Of a stretch of DNA of 64,000 bases, positions 26,001 through 39,700 are shown in pieces; positions within the stretch are counted from its first letter, which is position 1; each line of letters begins with the position of its first letter. The notes below the pieces were generated by a model. That model was not told the DNA's origin, ran no database searches, and was given only the letters and a program-made list of their open reading frames with translations. The position numbers were made by a program, and so were the translations under genes. The DNA comes from Piper betle (taxonomy: Eukaryota; Streptophyta; Magnoliopsida; Piperales; Piperaceae), in the NCBI GenBank assembly GCA_033002965.1, contig JAURVB010000097.1:1-64000 (forward strand), in the 5' to 3' direction.

Positions 26001-26046
26001 GTTTGGTGATGCACTTCCACCTAGTTTGGTGATGCACTTCTACCTA
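26001..26046. repeat. tandem duplication, 23-bp unit
   Basis: The stretch gtttggtgatgcacttc is repeated head to tail with one base difference in the following few bases. It is a simple local duplication. Confidence 0.8.
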
Positions 26047-26775
26047 CTTTTATCTAACAACGAAAACAGCAAAAACACAACCAAGAACACCAACAAAATC
26101 TCTTGGTCTAGCATCATAATCCATCATTCGTAAGGAGTTGGCAAGTTATCATATTATTGATATTATTATTGTATATGTTAGAAACCTATCTCAATAACTA
26201 TCATGTCATAAGGTCTTTACTACACTTAATACCAAGTTTTTAATGCAATGCATGCAATGCATGCATGGAGTTTTCCTCTCCCTAGAAAACTAAGTAGGCC
26301 TAACTCATACGTTGAAATCAGCCTTCAAAGACAAATAAATGCTTCCAAATTTAGTGTAAAGCTCTCAGTTAATGCAGCCAGGAAATGTTCACGCCACACC
26401 ATGACCAAAATGATCACCCAATTTTCGGTCAAGAAATTAAGCCTTTGATCTATATGGGTCTTCTTGTTAATCCAAAAAATGTAGTTTGAATTTAAGGAAG
26501 TTTGGTTGTATAAAGATTGTAAAGACTTTTGTGTTTTCATCTAGGATATTAATGTATGGAGGTGATTGTACAACCTTATGGCCTAAGACATCCCTTCAAC
26601 ATAATCAATACAAGTTCAAAATCTATAAATACAGTCTTATTAATATACTAGTAGGTATCCCTATTAATAATATATATGATTTTATCCCGGTATAAAACGT
26701 GGCACTAATTTAAAAGTACCACAATCCACTCATCTTAGAATATTTTATTTTTAGAATTCTTTTCCCTTATCTAAG

Positions 26776-26829
26776 AGATATTTATTGTGATATTAATATA
26801 AGAGATATTCATTGTGATATTAATATAGG
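26776..26829. repeat. tandem duplication, ~27-bp unit
   Basis: Two adjacent copies of a segment reading gagatattnattgtgatat followed by taatata. It is a simple local duplication in AT-rich DNA. Confidence 0.75.
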
Positions 26830-28056
26830 ATATTATATACAATAATTTGCAAGCTTCAAATTCCTATTAATCGCACACTTTTGCCCAACTCTGCACTCCA
26901 TTGACAAATTTCATAAGTAAGGTTACAATTTTAGAGGAATTGTTTGGTTACCTTAAAACAAGTTTAGCTTACTAGATGTCCACCTAAGGGGGGTTCTAGA
27001 TTGACAGGACTTGACAGTTCTATATTGAAATAGTTGATGTTGTTTTGAAGCCATCCATTGACTTATTTACTTCGTTGAAAATTTTAATTTAATGATTATG
27101 TGACCTCTTCAATTTTAAGGGCTTTGACCAACAGGACTCCAGTGTAGAAATTTTCATTTTTATTTTTACATGGCCTTTTGCCATCAATGTTCACATGAAA
27201 GCAATCAATTGATGCAAAAAATTCATGTAATCACCTATCCCAACTCAGTTGGAATGATCAATTTGGGTAAGTTCATGATTGTCTGGTAAATTATATACTT
27301 AATTAGTTAAAAATTAAGAGTTAGTTAATTCTATACTAAATTATATCAATCAAATAATTCTATATACAAAGCTACACTCATTGATATTATTTTTACATGA
27401 TCATCTTGATTGTTTTTTTCTATGAAAAAAGTTGGACCCAGTACTTAACTAAAAATACGTTTATAACATTTGGTTGAACACGCATTTGAACTTGCATGTT
27501 GTTATATCTTTGCTCCTTGGCGAGGGCTACTCGGACAATAAACAAGCACTTGCTTGTGATGTGTTTGTAGTTTTTTGTAGAAACATTAAATAATGTTTGT
27601 GTAATTTTGGCTTGGTTGTTAAAACGGGTCACAAATTATAATTTGAGTTGCACCAGTCAGCACTGTTTAGTTTGGAAAAGGTCTTGTTTTAGTTTTAATG
27701 ATAATCAGCCATCCCTTTCAATTGTTTTGTATAGGCATAGACTTTTGCCCTTGTATCTATGGAGGGAAAGGGGCTTTGAGCGTGGCCTGTTTTTAATGGT
27801 AGAAGTTTCCATGGCACATGGGAGTTGCAGCAGATCAGCTCTTAAAAAGTACGTGTCAGGCTTGGCCATTGACTTCTCTATATACATCTCCATATATACC
27901 AATGTTGTTCACAAATGCTTGAACTGTCTGAAACAAAGTAGCAAAGGGATTGAAGGGGCTTGGAATGAACACACATAGCCTTAGGCTTTCTCCTACTTTG
28001 TTGATCTTCCACTATTCTGTTACTGTGTTGGGCGTCTGATCATCAAAAAGTTGGAG

Positions 28057-29449
28057 ATGGGGAGGGCTCCTTGCTGTGACAAGGCAAATGTGAAGAAGGG
28101 TCCATGGTCTCCTGATGAAGATTCAAAGCTCAAGGAGTACATTGAAAAGCATGGGACTGGTGGGAACTGGATTGCTCTCCCGCACAAGGCTGGTATGTGG
28201 AAAACTACTCCTAATTTTTAGTTCTTGTGCTTACTTTATTTTCTTTTGTTTGATAAGTAATATTTGTACTAATATGATGATGGGTTTTTGTGATGATTGG
28301 TTTTTGATATTTTGAATATATTTTTCAGGACTCAGGAGATGTGGCAAGAGCTGCAGGTTGAGATGGCTAAACTACCTCAGGCCAAACCTCAAGCATGGGG
28401 AGTTCTCTGATGATGAAGATAGGATCATTTGCAGTCTCTTTGCAAGCATTGGAAGCAGGTTGGTGAGCTAATTATTAGGTGCAGTTCACAGTTCCAAGTT
28501 AATTTTTCAAGCAAATGATCATAAATGCATCCACCTAAAACAAAGAAACAATTTCCTTTTTGGTTCAACATGATCTAATTCCTTTATACATGGAATAAAA
28601 CAATTTGTAACATCTGGGCTCATTGATTTTGATAACATTCAATTAGAGGCTAAAGGAGACAATTTTCCAAGTAATTTTTCCACTTTTTGTCTCTGAGCAA
28701 GATCAGATTATATGCTCTATTTGGTATATATGTATGTAGAAACATGTCTTTTTGTGAACTGCAGGTGGTCAATTATAGCATCTCAATTACCAGGCAGAAC
28801 TGACAATGATATCAAGAACTACTGGAACACCAAGTTGAAGAAGAAGCTCCTTGGGATCCTACCAACCCACAAGAAACTACCATTTATTCAACAAGTGACC
28901 TCCCTCCCCTCTCCCATGGACTGTTCTTCCACTTGCCATGGAAGCTCCACTAGCTTCACAAGGACAGCACAAGCGCCACATCCACATACTACCCCCAACA
29001 CGGCTTCTTCATCTCTCCTCCGACTCCCTCCCCATGGCCTCCCTCCCCACCAATCCCCTTACAACCAATTGATAGATGGCCTCCCCATGTTTGGTGCTGA
29101 TCAGAGCTGCAGCTCATATGATGGAAGTATCACCTACAAAGACAACTCTAATCATCTCCCCCACTACCATGAACACTATGACCACCAAATGAAATATCTT
29201 GAGAACTTTATCTACAATGGATTTGGTGAGAACCCTGATCAGAAGTTGATCACTACCACTGCAACAAGTATGAATGAAGTGTCATTGTTAGATATTGGGT
29301 TTGAGGAGATTAAGCAGATAATTAGCATTAATGACCCCATAACCAGAAACATCCACAGTGAGAGTACAAGTGATGTTTTCTTGAGTGACCCGAGTGCAAT
29401 GAGGAGTATCAAATCAAAGGAGAGATCATTCATGTACTACTCGCTGTAA
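28057..29449 (+). CDS. R2R3-MYB transcription factor, RAX/MYB36-like
   Basis: A nuclear DNA-binding regulator of 316 residues. Exons are 28057-28192, 28329-28458 and 28765-29449, with the three-exon structure and the two intron positions typical of plant R2R3-MYB genes. The protein starts [18 protein letters not shown]2 runs from about residue 14 to 63 ([32 protein letters not shown]). R3 runs from about 67 to 115 ([35 protein letters not shown]), with Phe in place of the first Trp as is usual. The tail is rich in Ser, Pro and His. The N-terminal [14 protein letters not shown] and [17 protein letters not shown] resemble subgroup 14 (RAX, MYB36, MYB68, MYB84), known from axillary meristem and root endodermis control. 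Which member it matches cannot be settled here. Confidence 0.93.
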
Positions 29450-32400
29450 AATCATGAGATTTCAATGGTAAGGTGTAGAAGATTTAGATCAATTTGATAT
29501 TGCGGGGTGTCTTCCACACATCTTTTCATTGATGACAGCTTTGACAGTACCTGGTTTACAAGGGCCTCACCTCTCTATTTTTTCTGTAAATGACATCTTG
29601 TTTGTACGGTAATGCTGCAATGTTCACAATAAAAGAAATATGCGTAGGGCCCTCGAACAGCCATGAGAGCTGTAAATACATGCTTGAGGTCATATCTTTT
29701 GTTTTTCTTGAGTTTTCTTTTTCACCTTGAAAGTTGAACCTCAAGCAACTCTCTTCAATATTTTGTTCCTTGTAAGGGGTATTGATCATCTTTTGCAATT
29801 GATTATCGTCCTCTCATCCTTGTGAAGTCTTATTCATATTGTGAGATGATCATCACACCACTTCTGTAGTTAATTATTTAGATGTACCTGCGAAAAAAAA
29901 TTGACAAAAAAATGGTTATTGGTCAGTATGAAACTTCCAAGCGCTTGCCTTCATAGCTAATTACTTTTTAAGATGCGTAAATGGCGTCAATTATGTAATG
30001 TTGAATGCTTGAGATAGATGCAAACGGCTTGATGATGTTTACTATCGATGTTATTTATGAATTATCGTAAGGATTTGAGTCAGTTATTACCATGACAATA
30101 TAATAAAAAACAGCTTTTTAACTGTTGTAAGTATCGCAAACTATTTTGGGTTATCAATTTCATCCCGAGAAAATATCATTAACCCAATTGGCCAAATTCA
30201 AATTTGGTTAGAATGGCATTAGTTCAGATCTAAGTTTCAGTTCATCTACCTGTACCAACCAGGGAAGGCATCTTTTATGGCATAAAAAGGTTACACTCAT
30301 CTGGCATTAGCTTAGGCATTTTGAGACTAATTTAATAGCATATGCAGAGAGATTCTTCATTCTATTAACAACAATGCTCAAGTTTGAGACAAGTTCCACT
30401 GTAGAGTACACTGCACAATGCATTAGATTAGATAATTGACCACACCATTGAATTTAGAAAAACCCCCATTTTATATATCATATAAACAAACATACATGCT
30501 ATACTCTAATTCCCACTGGGGAAGTGTGAAAGTTTTTATTTGCTTGAATGGTCAGAAGTACCTGTCAATGCAAATGATAAAGAGCAAGTCTTCATTTGTT
30601 CATTGAGAAATAAGGAGAAGTCCAATCTCCAGTGTCTCCAAAATTGTCATGATCACCTCTGCATAATGACATTGGATGGTCATTGGTTGGTGGCATGCTG
30701 TGGCGTTTGTTGGACGATGGAAGCCATTGACCTTTTGCTTGTTTGCTTGGATTATCTTCAAGTTTGTCATGGTTGATTATAAGTGCCAGCTACAAGTACT
30801 TATTAATTAATATATATGAAGAGAAGTGAAAAAATTTGGTTGGATTATTTCCCATTGGAATGTCTTTTCCAAGCTGATTTTATATTCGGGAAAGGACTGA
30901 CTTGAGAAGCTCATGGGGGTGTAAAAAACTAAGCTAAGCTTAAATAAATAAGATGGATATAATGTTAAGTTTTTTGAGGCCTAACTTGTCCCATCAATCA
31001 GGCTTCCAATTATTAGAAATTTGTGGAAAAAATACTCCCAAGGCAAACATTTTTGACACAATTATGTATTGGCTAGATGGTCCAACAGAATATGTTATTA
31101 AATATTTCTTTACATTTATACTCAATTTTATGCCTCCAACAAATTGGTTTACAACTTTCCAAAAAAAAAAAAAGTTGCAACAAATGAATTAGATGATGTA
31201 AATACCTCACAATACCGGGGGTCTGACTGGGCATATCATTATTATTTATAATATAAAATTTTTTTTATAATTTTGAATTTGACTTGTGTGATATTATTCA
31301 AATTGGAAATTAGTAAAGAATGAAAGTAAAATTTAGAAGTACAGATGCAATTGGTAAAAGATGTTATATGGCTAAAAGGAAGCAGCCTCTTGTATAAGAA
31401 TCCATATAACATAATATTAAGTTTATAAATGTTAAAAACGTTATATTAATGATATAAAATATTGGACATTCGGTCAGTCATTTGGTCTGATAAAAAAATA
31501 TTTATATTTAATTTATTTTTATTTGGTTGAATTTGATCGATCAAGTTAATCGAACATCTTACAGACTTCGGTTGGACTCAGTAATTCAAATGTTCATGCC
31601 TACCCCTATACAAGATAGAAGATATGGTAATGTTACAGTAGACTCTTTGTGATCTAACGCTTTTAGAACTCATATTAGAGTTCTAATGCACAAAACCCCC
31701 TTTTTTTATATAAAAGCAAATTTAGTTTTTAATCGTTATAATTTCTCAAACCAACAACTAATTCATTAAGATGTAGTACTAAAACTTTCGGATAGAGCAA
31801 GAGTGTTCATGTGGCTAGGAGATTTTTTCACCTTGTTTGGATTTTCAATGTTGTAAAATAATTTTTTCTTTTTTTTTGACGGGTGTAAAAATATCTTTTG
31901 GTTGAAAGAAACCCACAAGCAAGCCAATTGAATTGTCTAATTTCCAAGGATTTTGGGTTCCAGCCCATCACATTATTGTTGCAACTTGCGGCAGTGATTC
32001 AGTCAAAACCATGTTTTGGAAATAGAGACATTGGCAAATTTGTGGCATTTTTTTTGCAATCAAACTATCATTTTTTAAAATACCTTATTGTATCAATCAA
32101 TTTTACTTGATATATTGCACATCATCTTCAAATCCGATATAGCTCGTGCCTTCATTTACATTTAATCCCTATGCAATTTTTTGACCAGAATTTTCCGCAA
32201 AATCAAGTTTTTATTGAATAGTACGGTATTTTAATTGGTATTTAATTAAATATTACGATAAAATACATTTTTACTATTTAATAAAGTATTTTACTTATAA
32301 TTTTAATATTTGATTTTAATTGAACTAAATGTACTCTATATCAATTATGAATTCGATATAATAACGAATATGATATTTAGAATTATGTTACAAACTAGCG

Positions 32401-33150
32401 ATGGGATATGTCATCGGTGTGTTTTTTTTTAAAAAGAAAATTCGATTTCGTTTTTTTTAAAAAAACATTGTCAACTGGTTGAGCTCCAAAACAAGAGCCA
32501 TGAAAGCGTTGCACCATGTGATGTGCAGCCGAGATTGACGGCTTCTCATTCGTCCTTACTCCCACATCGCTTTTAAAAGACTACCAGCTTTTGGTGGTAC
32601 GCAGCTGTATCATGTAAATGAAATGGTTACCCCTTAAGATATGATCAGAGGGTGCAAACCAAATCGAATCGAGTCGACCATCATTTGGTTTATAATTAAT
32701 TAATATTCAGTTTATTATCGATATAATTGGTTTAAAATTTGGTTTATAAATAAATAGTTATTGTTTTTCATGACTCATGGTGGTTTTAAACATTCCAAGA
32801 GTTGATGCTTTGTGTGTATTTTAATTTGATTAATTAATTAATTGATTAATTCCTAGTCAGCGTGAAAAAAGAAGTGACATTGGACAAGATCCGGCCCATT
32901 TAAACAAAAGCCCAATAAGACCAACTGGTTGAAGTGGGCTGGACACAGCCGTTAAAACTGTCGGCCAACGAGCCCATTTTTTGGAAGCAATTGTTTGTGT
33001 AGGCGCATCTTTATCTGCACAAGTGTGGCCATCATAGTTGAGGGACTGCTACTTCAACAACAATTCTACACAAACCAACCCAACCAAGATTCACATCACT
33101 AAGCGCGGCACACAAAATTTTTTGGAACACCTTAATTTAAGAAATACATG

Positions 33151-33181
<31 letters not shown>

Positions 33182-33394
33182 GGCTGCAGGACTTGGCAGC
33201 CCTCCAACCAGAGGGCAATTGGGTCAGCTGGGTCCAATCGAGTGCCACCATCAGCCAAAAAACAATTCACCAACGGCCATGTCCATCTATCGATGATGGA
33301 AGGAGAGACGAAGAGTTGGGTTTTTTTAAAAAATTAGAATTAATTTCAACCATCTTTGTAATTAAATAGTTCACAATCATTTAGGCTCACATAA

Positions 33395-33398
<4 letters not shown>
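29450..33398. other. intergenic region downstream of MYB
   Basis: About 4 kb of AT-rich DNA. The first few hundred bases should be the MYB 3' UTR. No gene, RNA or complete element is recognised, apart from a (TA)n run at 33154-33181. The open frames at 30540-31192 and 31898-32110 show no domain. Confidence 0.5.
33154..33181. repeat. (TA)n microsatellite
   Basis: A run of about 14 TA dinucleotides, the first of three (TA)n tracts within 1.1 kb. Confidence 0.95.

Positions 33399-33425
<27 letters not shown>
33399..33425. repeat. (TA)n tract, left flank of a fold-back element
   Basis: About 13 TA dinucleotides directly abutting the left terminus of the GC-rich fold-back element. Confidence 0.95.
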
Positions 33426-33429
<4 letters not shown>

Positions 33430-34184
33430 TATGGTGCGCTGCAAGTTTTTGTAGCGCACCATAAGCTTCTGAACAAGAGTTGCTGGATCAAAATCTAGTG
33501 GCTCTCGTTCATCCTCTCACCTTTCTAGATTTGCAGATTCAGTTGCCCACCCGACCTATCTGAACCGGCCCTCCCTCCCGTGACTGCGCCACCACCTGCC
33601 ACCGCGGCCTCGCCCACTGCTGGCAGCCCTGCCCTCCACCCCCTCCCCCTGCTCAGTCACCGCCCGCCATCGTGGTCCCCGCCCCCAACCGGCACCCTGC
33701 TCCCACCACCAACCCCCACACCCCCCCTCCCCCCCCTCTTCGCCACCGCCCGGGGTGGTGGCGGAGGAGAGGCGCAAATTAGGCAGTGGTGGAGAGGGGG
33801 AGGGCGCGGATCGGGTAGTGGCAGAGGGGAGGGAGCGTAGATCGGGCGGTGGTGGAGAGGGGGAGGGGGCGCAGATCGGGCAATGACAGAGAGGGGGGGG
33901 GTTGGTGGTGGCAACAGGGTGCTGGTTGGGGGCGGGGACCACAGTAGTAGGTAGTGGCCGAGCAGGGGGAAGGGGCGCAGATCGCGGGGCCACCGACAAG
34001 GGGTGAGGCCACAATGGCGGGCGATGGCGCAATCACGAGCGGGATGGCCGATTTGGGTAGGTCAAGTAAGTCGGGCGGGTCTACAAATTTAGAAAAGTAA
34101 GAGGATGAACGAGAGCTACTAAATTTTGATCTAACGATTCTCGTTTAACAACGTATTGTGCGCTGCAAAACCTTGCAGCACATC

Positions 34185-34186
<2 letters not shown>
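33426..34186. mobile_element. GC-rich fold-back (MITE-like) element inserted in (TA)n
   Basis: The segment between two (TA)n tracts is almost entirely one long imperfect inverted repeat: arms of about 310 bp (33426-33735 and 33895-34186) around a loop of about 160 bp. Matching pieces include gatcaaaatctagtggctct, gttcatcctct, ccgcccccaaccggcaccct and caccaccaaccccc, each with its complement in the right arm. Each terminus also contains its own small hairpin (left: tatggtgcgctgcaa paired with ttgtagcgcaccata). No transposase is encoded. Insertion inside TA microsatellites is the described habit of rice Micron MITEs; the resemblance is in habit only and I cannot assign a family. Open frames of up to 158 codons on both strands are products of GC-rich composition. 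Confidence 0.8.
33775..33900. repeat. imperfect ~32-bp tandem repeat in the fold-back loop
   Basis: About four copies of a unit of the form gatcgggcggtggtggagag followed by ggggagggggcgca, with substitutions and small indels. It lies in the loop of the fold-back element and has strongly asymmetric G content. Confidence 0.7.

Positions 34187-34225
<39 letters not shown>
34187..34225. repeat. (TA)n tract, right flank of the fold-back element
   Basis: About 19 TA dinucleotides directly abutting the right terminus of the element. With the left tract it suggests insertion into one original microsatellite. Confidence 0.95.
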
Positions 34226-34227
<2 letters not shown>

Positions 34228-34720
34228 GGTTTGGGTCTTTATTACATGGTCAAGTTTGTTCCCTTTGCGAGGAGGCCCCAACTTATTGACATCCCAAATT
34301 AGTAATCCTATTTTTTGCGAGCTTCTCCTTTAAAAAGAAGCGCTCAAGTTAAATATGCAATTTTCTTCATAAAAAGGATCTACAAGACTAGTACCAACTA
34401 TTCAGTATGGGAATTAGTGGTCACATAAATTTAGCTAATTACAACATGTTTTTGGCAATCAAAGGAGACGTCCAAAAATTTTTGACACTAATTTCTTCGT
34501 CGGTTTAAGCATCCAAGCCTTATACCATATTGACATTTACATCAAAATCGCTTGCTACGAAGCAGGCTCAAGTATTACAACACATGGGCGTATACAAGGA
34601 TTCGAATGGTGATGTTTCTTCATCGCGTTCCTTGTGTCAGTGCTTTGCAAGAAAAAGTCAGACTGCACCAACTCAAGTGAGCTGCTTAATATGAATATTA
34701 TGAATCTCTGGTCATCTCTG
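34226..34720. other. 3' flank of the kinesin gene
   Basis: Non-coding DNA between the fold-back element and the stop codon of the minus-strand kinesin gene. It should contain that gene's 3' UTR. No other feature is seen. Confidence 0.5.
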
Positions 34721-36687
34721 CTAAAATTGATGTGTTCTCTTCAGCGTTCTCTTTGCCAGGTAACGGATTTCTTCATTGAAGGACTCTCGAGATATTCGAG
34801 CAAGCTCCCTCATTGCTCCAGCTGCTAATAAGTCTTCAGCATTGTCCTCTAGTGAAAGAAACAACACGTAGTAAGATCGATTTTGTCACAGATGGAAGAA
34901 CATAAAGCAATCAGTAATTTTTTTAGGAAAAATGCAAGTAAATAGTACATTGTATGCAACAAAGAGATACATGAACACTGGATGGGAAATATTCTACTCT
35001 ACGTAAATAAGCATCTAAGAGATTTGACAGTCCATTCAAAACTACCGACCAAGCCCAAGTCCAACTTAATAAGCCCAAGTCATCCTTTCAACGTGATTAA
35101 CCAAAGTTAAGGACGTATAAGCACCCGCTAGTAATATACCAGATCTTACAAACCACCCCCACCACAGGAAATTCTTTTACTTAGCCAGCCCATGGACCTA
35201 GCCTGCGCTGATAAACCAATTCAATTCACCATTCAATGTTGTCCCAAATCGGCTCTCATACCATTTGTAATGTAACAATTTGGCCCAAGTACAACATGAT
35301 AGGCTAAATCATCCCTTCAACATAATTATCCAAGTTGAAGCTCTATAAACACATCTGCATTAACATATCGGACCTTACCTTGTAAGAATTGGATATAGGC
35401 CTAATATTGGAGGATCTCATCCCATTCGTAATTAACAAACAACAAATGAAAAAGAAAGCGACCGGCTAAAAATCACACACCATTCTGAGCCAGATGACAA
35501 ATAGCAAGTTCTATATGCCGTCTTGTTGAATCTGAATCAGTTTTAGAATTGGCTAGCAACCATTCTACTGCACCGTCCTCAATGAGAATTGACCGACCTT
35601 TCCTATATCCTGTTGTTGAAGAAAGAATATCACATTTCTCTTTCAGCTAATCTAATGCAATCTTATAATGATTCACGGTAGTGAAAAGGAATTTATGTAA
35701 ACTTTTTCTAGAAAAAAACCTTGAGTAATTCTCCGTGATTCACCCTTTGCAAAGTTTGCAAATCCTCGGGCAATTTGTGAAGTGACTTCAGCTTGCTGAC
35801 ATCTGAGCATAGTTGAGAGAGCCTTAGTGCCTCCATGCTCTACAAGGGTAGAGTGCAACCTCTCTGTCACATGAATATTCTTACATTACCATTAGAATGT
35901 GATTTGTTTTGGCAATGAGAAAGAGGGAAAACAAATTTAACAAACTGTGAATAATGATTTGTGTGATGTAAATCTGTAACAGTTGTGCTAAAAATTACAA
36001 TCAGTTCATTAGTAAAATTTAAAGTCGGAAGTTAATACACAGGAGGCAAAACATATGATTAATAAGGTAACATAGGTGAAGGGCAAAAAATATACAAGTC
36101 TAATTCAAACTCTAGCATCGATTAAGATAATCTACTAAGAGAAACAACCATTATTAAGAAACGTGTTTGTGACGCATGAGATCCTGTAAAAAAAAATGAT
36201 GGAGAATGTACCCTTAAATAACATGCTTGGAAAATACACAAGAAGCAACCAACCGTTAAAATGTGCAATGCACGAAGTAAAAATATTCTGACATGAGAAG
36301 AAACATTATCTTCTAAATGATGTATACTAATGGTAGTAAAAAACCATTGTAAGCAAATGGCATTTGCCGAGGGCTAAGTAAGCAGGGTTTTGCACAAGCT
36401 AGGATAGATAACACAAAAAGTACTAAGACGTACAGATAGGTGACAGATCATAAGGCTGCAGAATGTTAGAAAAGAATTGGAAAATCACCCTACCGTTGCC
36501 ACATAAATTTGCAATAGCACCAGCTACCATTCGGAGTGCCTGAGGATCATCTGTTTCAGCAGTTATATTTGCCAACAATAGGACACCTCCTTTGGCGACT
36601 ATGAGTCCTTGATAAATTACTAAAAAACAAATAACAATCAGCAAAAATCACTCATGAAATGGAAAAACAGCTGAATGAAAACTAATG

Positions 36688-36722
<35 letters not shown>

Positions 36723-39700
36723 TGAGGTTTGATAAACTTGAAGTAAAAAAACAACACTGCAATACAATATGTTGAAAAAATGATGATTCTTATTGTCGTA
36801 ATAAAAGAATGATTTGTATAATTGCAAACAGTAGTGGGAACTTCAATCTTTGACTACAGAGAACAATCAAAAAATCTTTATCTAGTTTCTCTTAGCCACT
36901 TGCAAGTTCTTATAATGCCACTGAACTCAGCAAGCTAGGTTTAGGTGGAGATAATGATAATTACAAGCTCTCGCTAAAGATAGTCATACTAACTATGCGC
37001 TAAAGCTATGTAAAGAACTAAACAAGTACAACACAAATATTTTCTGCACATTTAACACCAACATGCAGCGAGTATGACCACTTACAACATGGCATGTCCA
37101 AGCTAGAGGCGAAGTGGACCACAAATACCTTTCATAACAATCCAAATAACCAACTCAGCAAAAAGTTAAAGATATAAAAAAAGCTATTAGCTGTTTACAA
37201 TAACAGCATCAACACAGACTTTAACATGGTCACTGGTCACTATGTTTCAATGACAAAAAGTATCATAAATTAGATTAAAAAAACTTTGAGTAATATTCTG
37301 GAAGGAATACTTTTGTTGCATCCACTTGGACAAGGTTTCAAATTATTATATATCTCCCATAGATTGGTGTTTTTATCACATGTCACAAGAAGACCATTTT
37401 GTATGTGACAAGCAAGACAGAAAAGCCTTTCAGCAATACCATTCATAGCAAGATTTGCAATTGCACCAGAAGCAACTCTATATATGGTAGGATTCCTCGT
37501 TGATCTAAGAAGAGATAAAAGTGAGTCCAGTCCACCCTCTTGAACAATCTTTTCTTGATTAGCATCTAAAACATAATAACAATGGGTAAATATGAATAGT
37601 TTGTTATGAAACAACACAATCTAACTGTATAACATTAGATAAAGACAAACAATTGCTCAAATGAACTCGATCAAATGATGCGCCACAGATACTGTTCTAA
37701 AGTAGGTGTTTGTATTTAACCTTCAGCAGCAAGATTGGCTATCCTCTTCACTGCATTAATTTGAACATCTTCATCTTCAGATTTAAAAAATGCAAAAAGC
37801 TTCTGAAGGTCAACTGAAACATTTAAAGCCTTTTAGAAGCATGTTTCCAATCAAAAAATTCTAAAGGTTTTATGCTAAATTCTCTTGCAATGATACAGCG
37901 ACGTATTTTACCTTCTTCAAAAGATCTTTCAAGGCTACCCTTTTGTCCACATAGTACATGCTGGTGTTTTGACTTTTCTGATGTTTTTGGACTTGCGAAT
38001 CTGGATATTAGCTGTCCACTTGCGTGTTGTTCAGATCTTCTCACCTGGGAAAATTTGAACGTGCTTAAAAAAAGCTCTATCTTGAACAATTTAAGACACC
38101 ATCACTATCAGCCAAAATATGTGAAAAAAATAAGTTGGTCTCCCATGCCATTACCTCTGTCTCATTAACATCTGAAACAATTTTTTTCAACTTAAAAACC
38201 TTATGTTCCATGGATTCCCACAATTTTTCTCCACTCGAAAGCTTTTCTTGGAGCGTTTTTACCTCCTGATATAACATTGCCTTCACAAAAGCTGATATCA
38301 AATAAATTTGAGTACATTTTAAAGCATACCTTATAAACAGCAAGCCATAAAAATGTTTATCTATCCTAAAAAGAAACACTTTAGTTCTTTCTCATATATG
38401 CTCTATCAAAATAAATCCATTTTTGTATCTTGGAAACTGCTTATGCAGTACAAGTCACTACATACAAGAACACAAATGCAGAGAATTTTTAAACTGGCAG
38501 ATGTTCAACATGGCATGATGTATGAAATTGAAATTGTCAGGGTGGTTACAGACCATTTGCAAAATCCAGCAACTGATTTTATCAATGAATAATTTATAGT
38601 TCCTCATGGATTTACAAAAGGCACCTTTTCAGACAAAATTTCTCCCCTCTCTGCTTTCAAGTGCTGAAGCTCTGCCAATGCTTTATCATGTCGTTTGAAC
38701 AATTCTTCAAATTTCACCACCAGTTCTTTTAACTCATTTTGTTTCTGAAGCTGATATGAAATGCAACTTTCTATGAAAAAACACTAAAACCTGCTGATTT
38801 ATATCATACTAACAGCATCAAAACGTTATTTCTCATGTTCGCACCAATACATCAAAAAATTTATAGAGAATAAATGAAGAATAGATGTTACCTGCAGTGA
38901 GTGCTGTTCAACCATGGCTCTGTTGATTGACACTAATTCTTCCTTCGTGGTTTTACATTGAACCTTCTCATAATCTATCTGTTCTTTAAGATCCATGATT
39001 TTCTTCTCATACATCTGAGTAGTTTCTGAAAGTACATTCTGATATGTGGAACATTCTTCTTGAAGCCTCTGGAGATATAAAAAGATGACAAAACTTAAGT
39101 TATGAACCTTACCGATATCAAAAGCAGCAGAGGCAGTAAATAATAAACAACAAAAGCCCAGGATATAGTTGATTATATATCAAAATTATCACCTCTGGGA
39201 TTGTTACAACTTTAAACTTGTCATAGTGTACAACATTTGCAAGAATTCTGTTCCTTCATAGATTATTAGTGTAAAATGCAAGTGTGGAAATGAAGTTTCA
39301 AAATTTGTTTTAACTGAAGAAGATGAAAGAAAAAGTTTTCATAAAAAATGAAATAAAAAGAAAGCTCTTTAGTTAAGAATTCTTTCTCATCCCCCTTGCC
39401 ATTTCACAGCTAAGAAATTAAAGAGAGAAACAGGTGAGTTATTTGGTAGTTTACATAGAATAAAATCGTTCAAAAACTAATAAGACATAAGTCTGAGCTA
39501 CTTTGTCTCCAAAAAAGTCAGAAATAAGCTTCATGGTTTCTGAAGCATTAAAAAAACTAATAGAAAAGCTATGAAAATTATATGCAATCCTTCATTGTGT
39601 TGAACAAAAAAAAAGATGGTAAAAATACTCTTCTCAAAACTTCAAGGCATAATTCAACAGAAAACATTGAATTGGCATATGGCTCTCCCAAAATTTACTG

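Larger units (their letters stand above)
18860..28056. other. gene-poor intergenic region
   Basis: About 9.2 kb of AT-rich DNA with no gene I can support. It holds several short tandem duplications (listed separately), a TAATA-type low-complexity run at about 21391-21435, and scattered transposon-like fragments (see the dispersed repeat at 24310, 24560 and 26585). Open frames here are short and have no domain signature. The last few hundred bases should hold the promoter of the MYB gene. Confidence 0.55.

Noticed and set aside
33556..34036. Pro/Arg-rich open frames up to 158 codons on both strands
   Set aside because: They are produced by the GC-rich arms of the fold-back element; the same sequence is open on both strands and no domain is visible.
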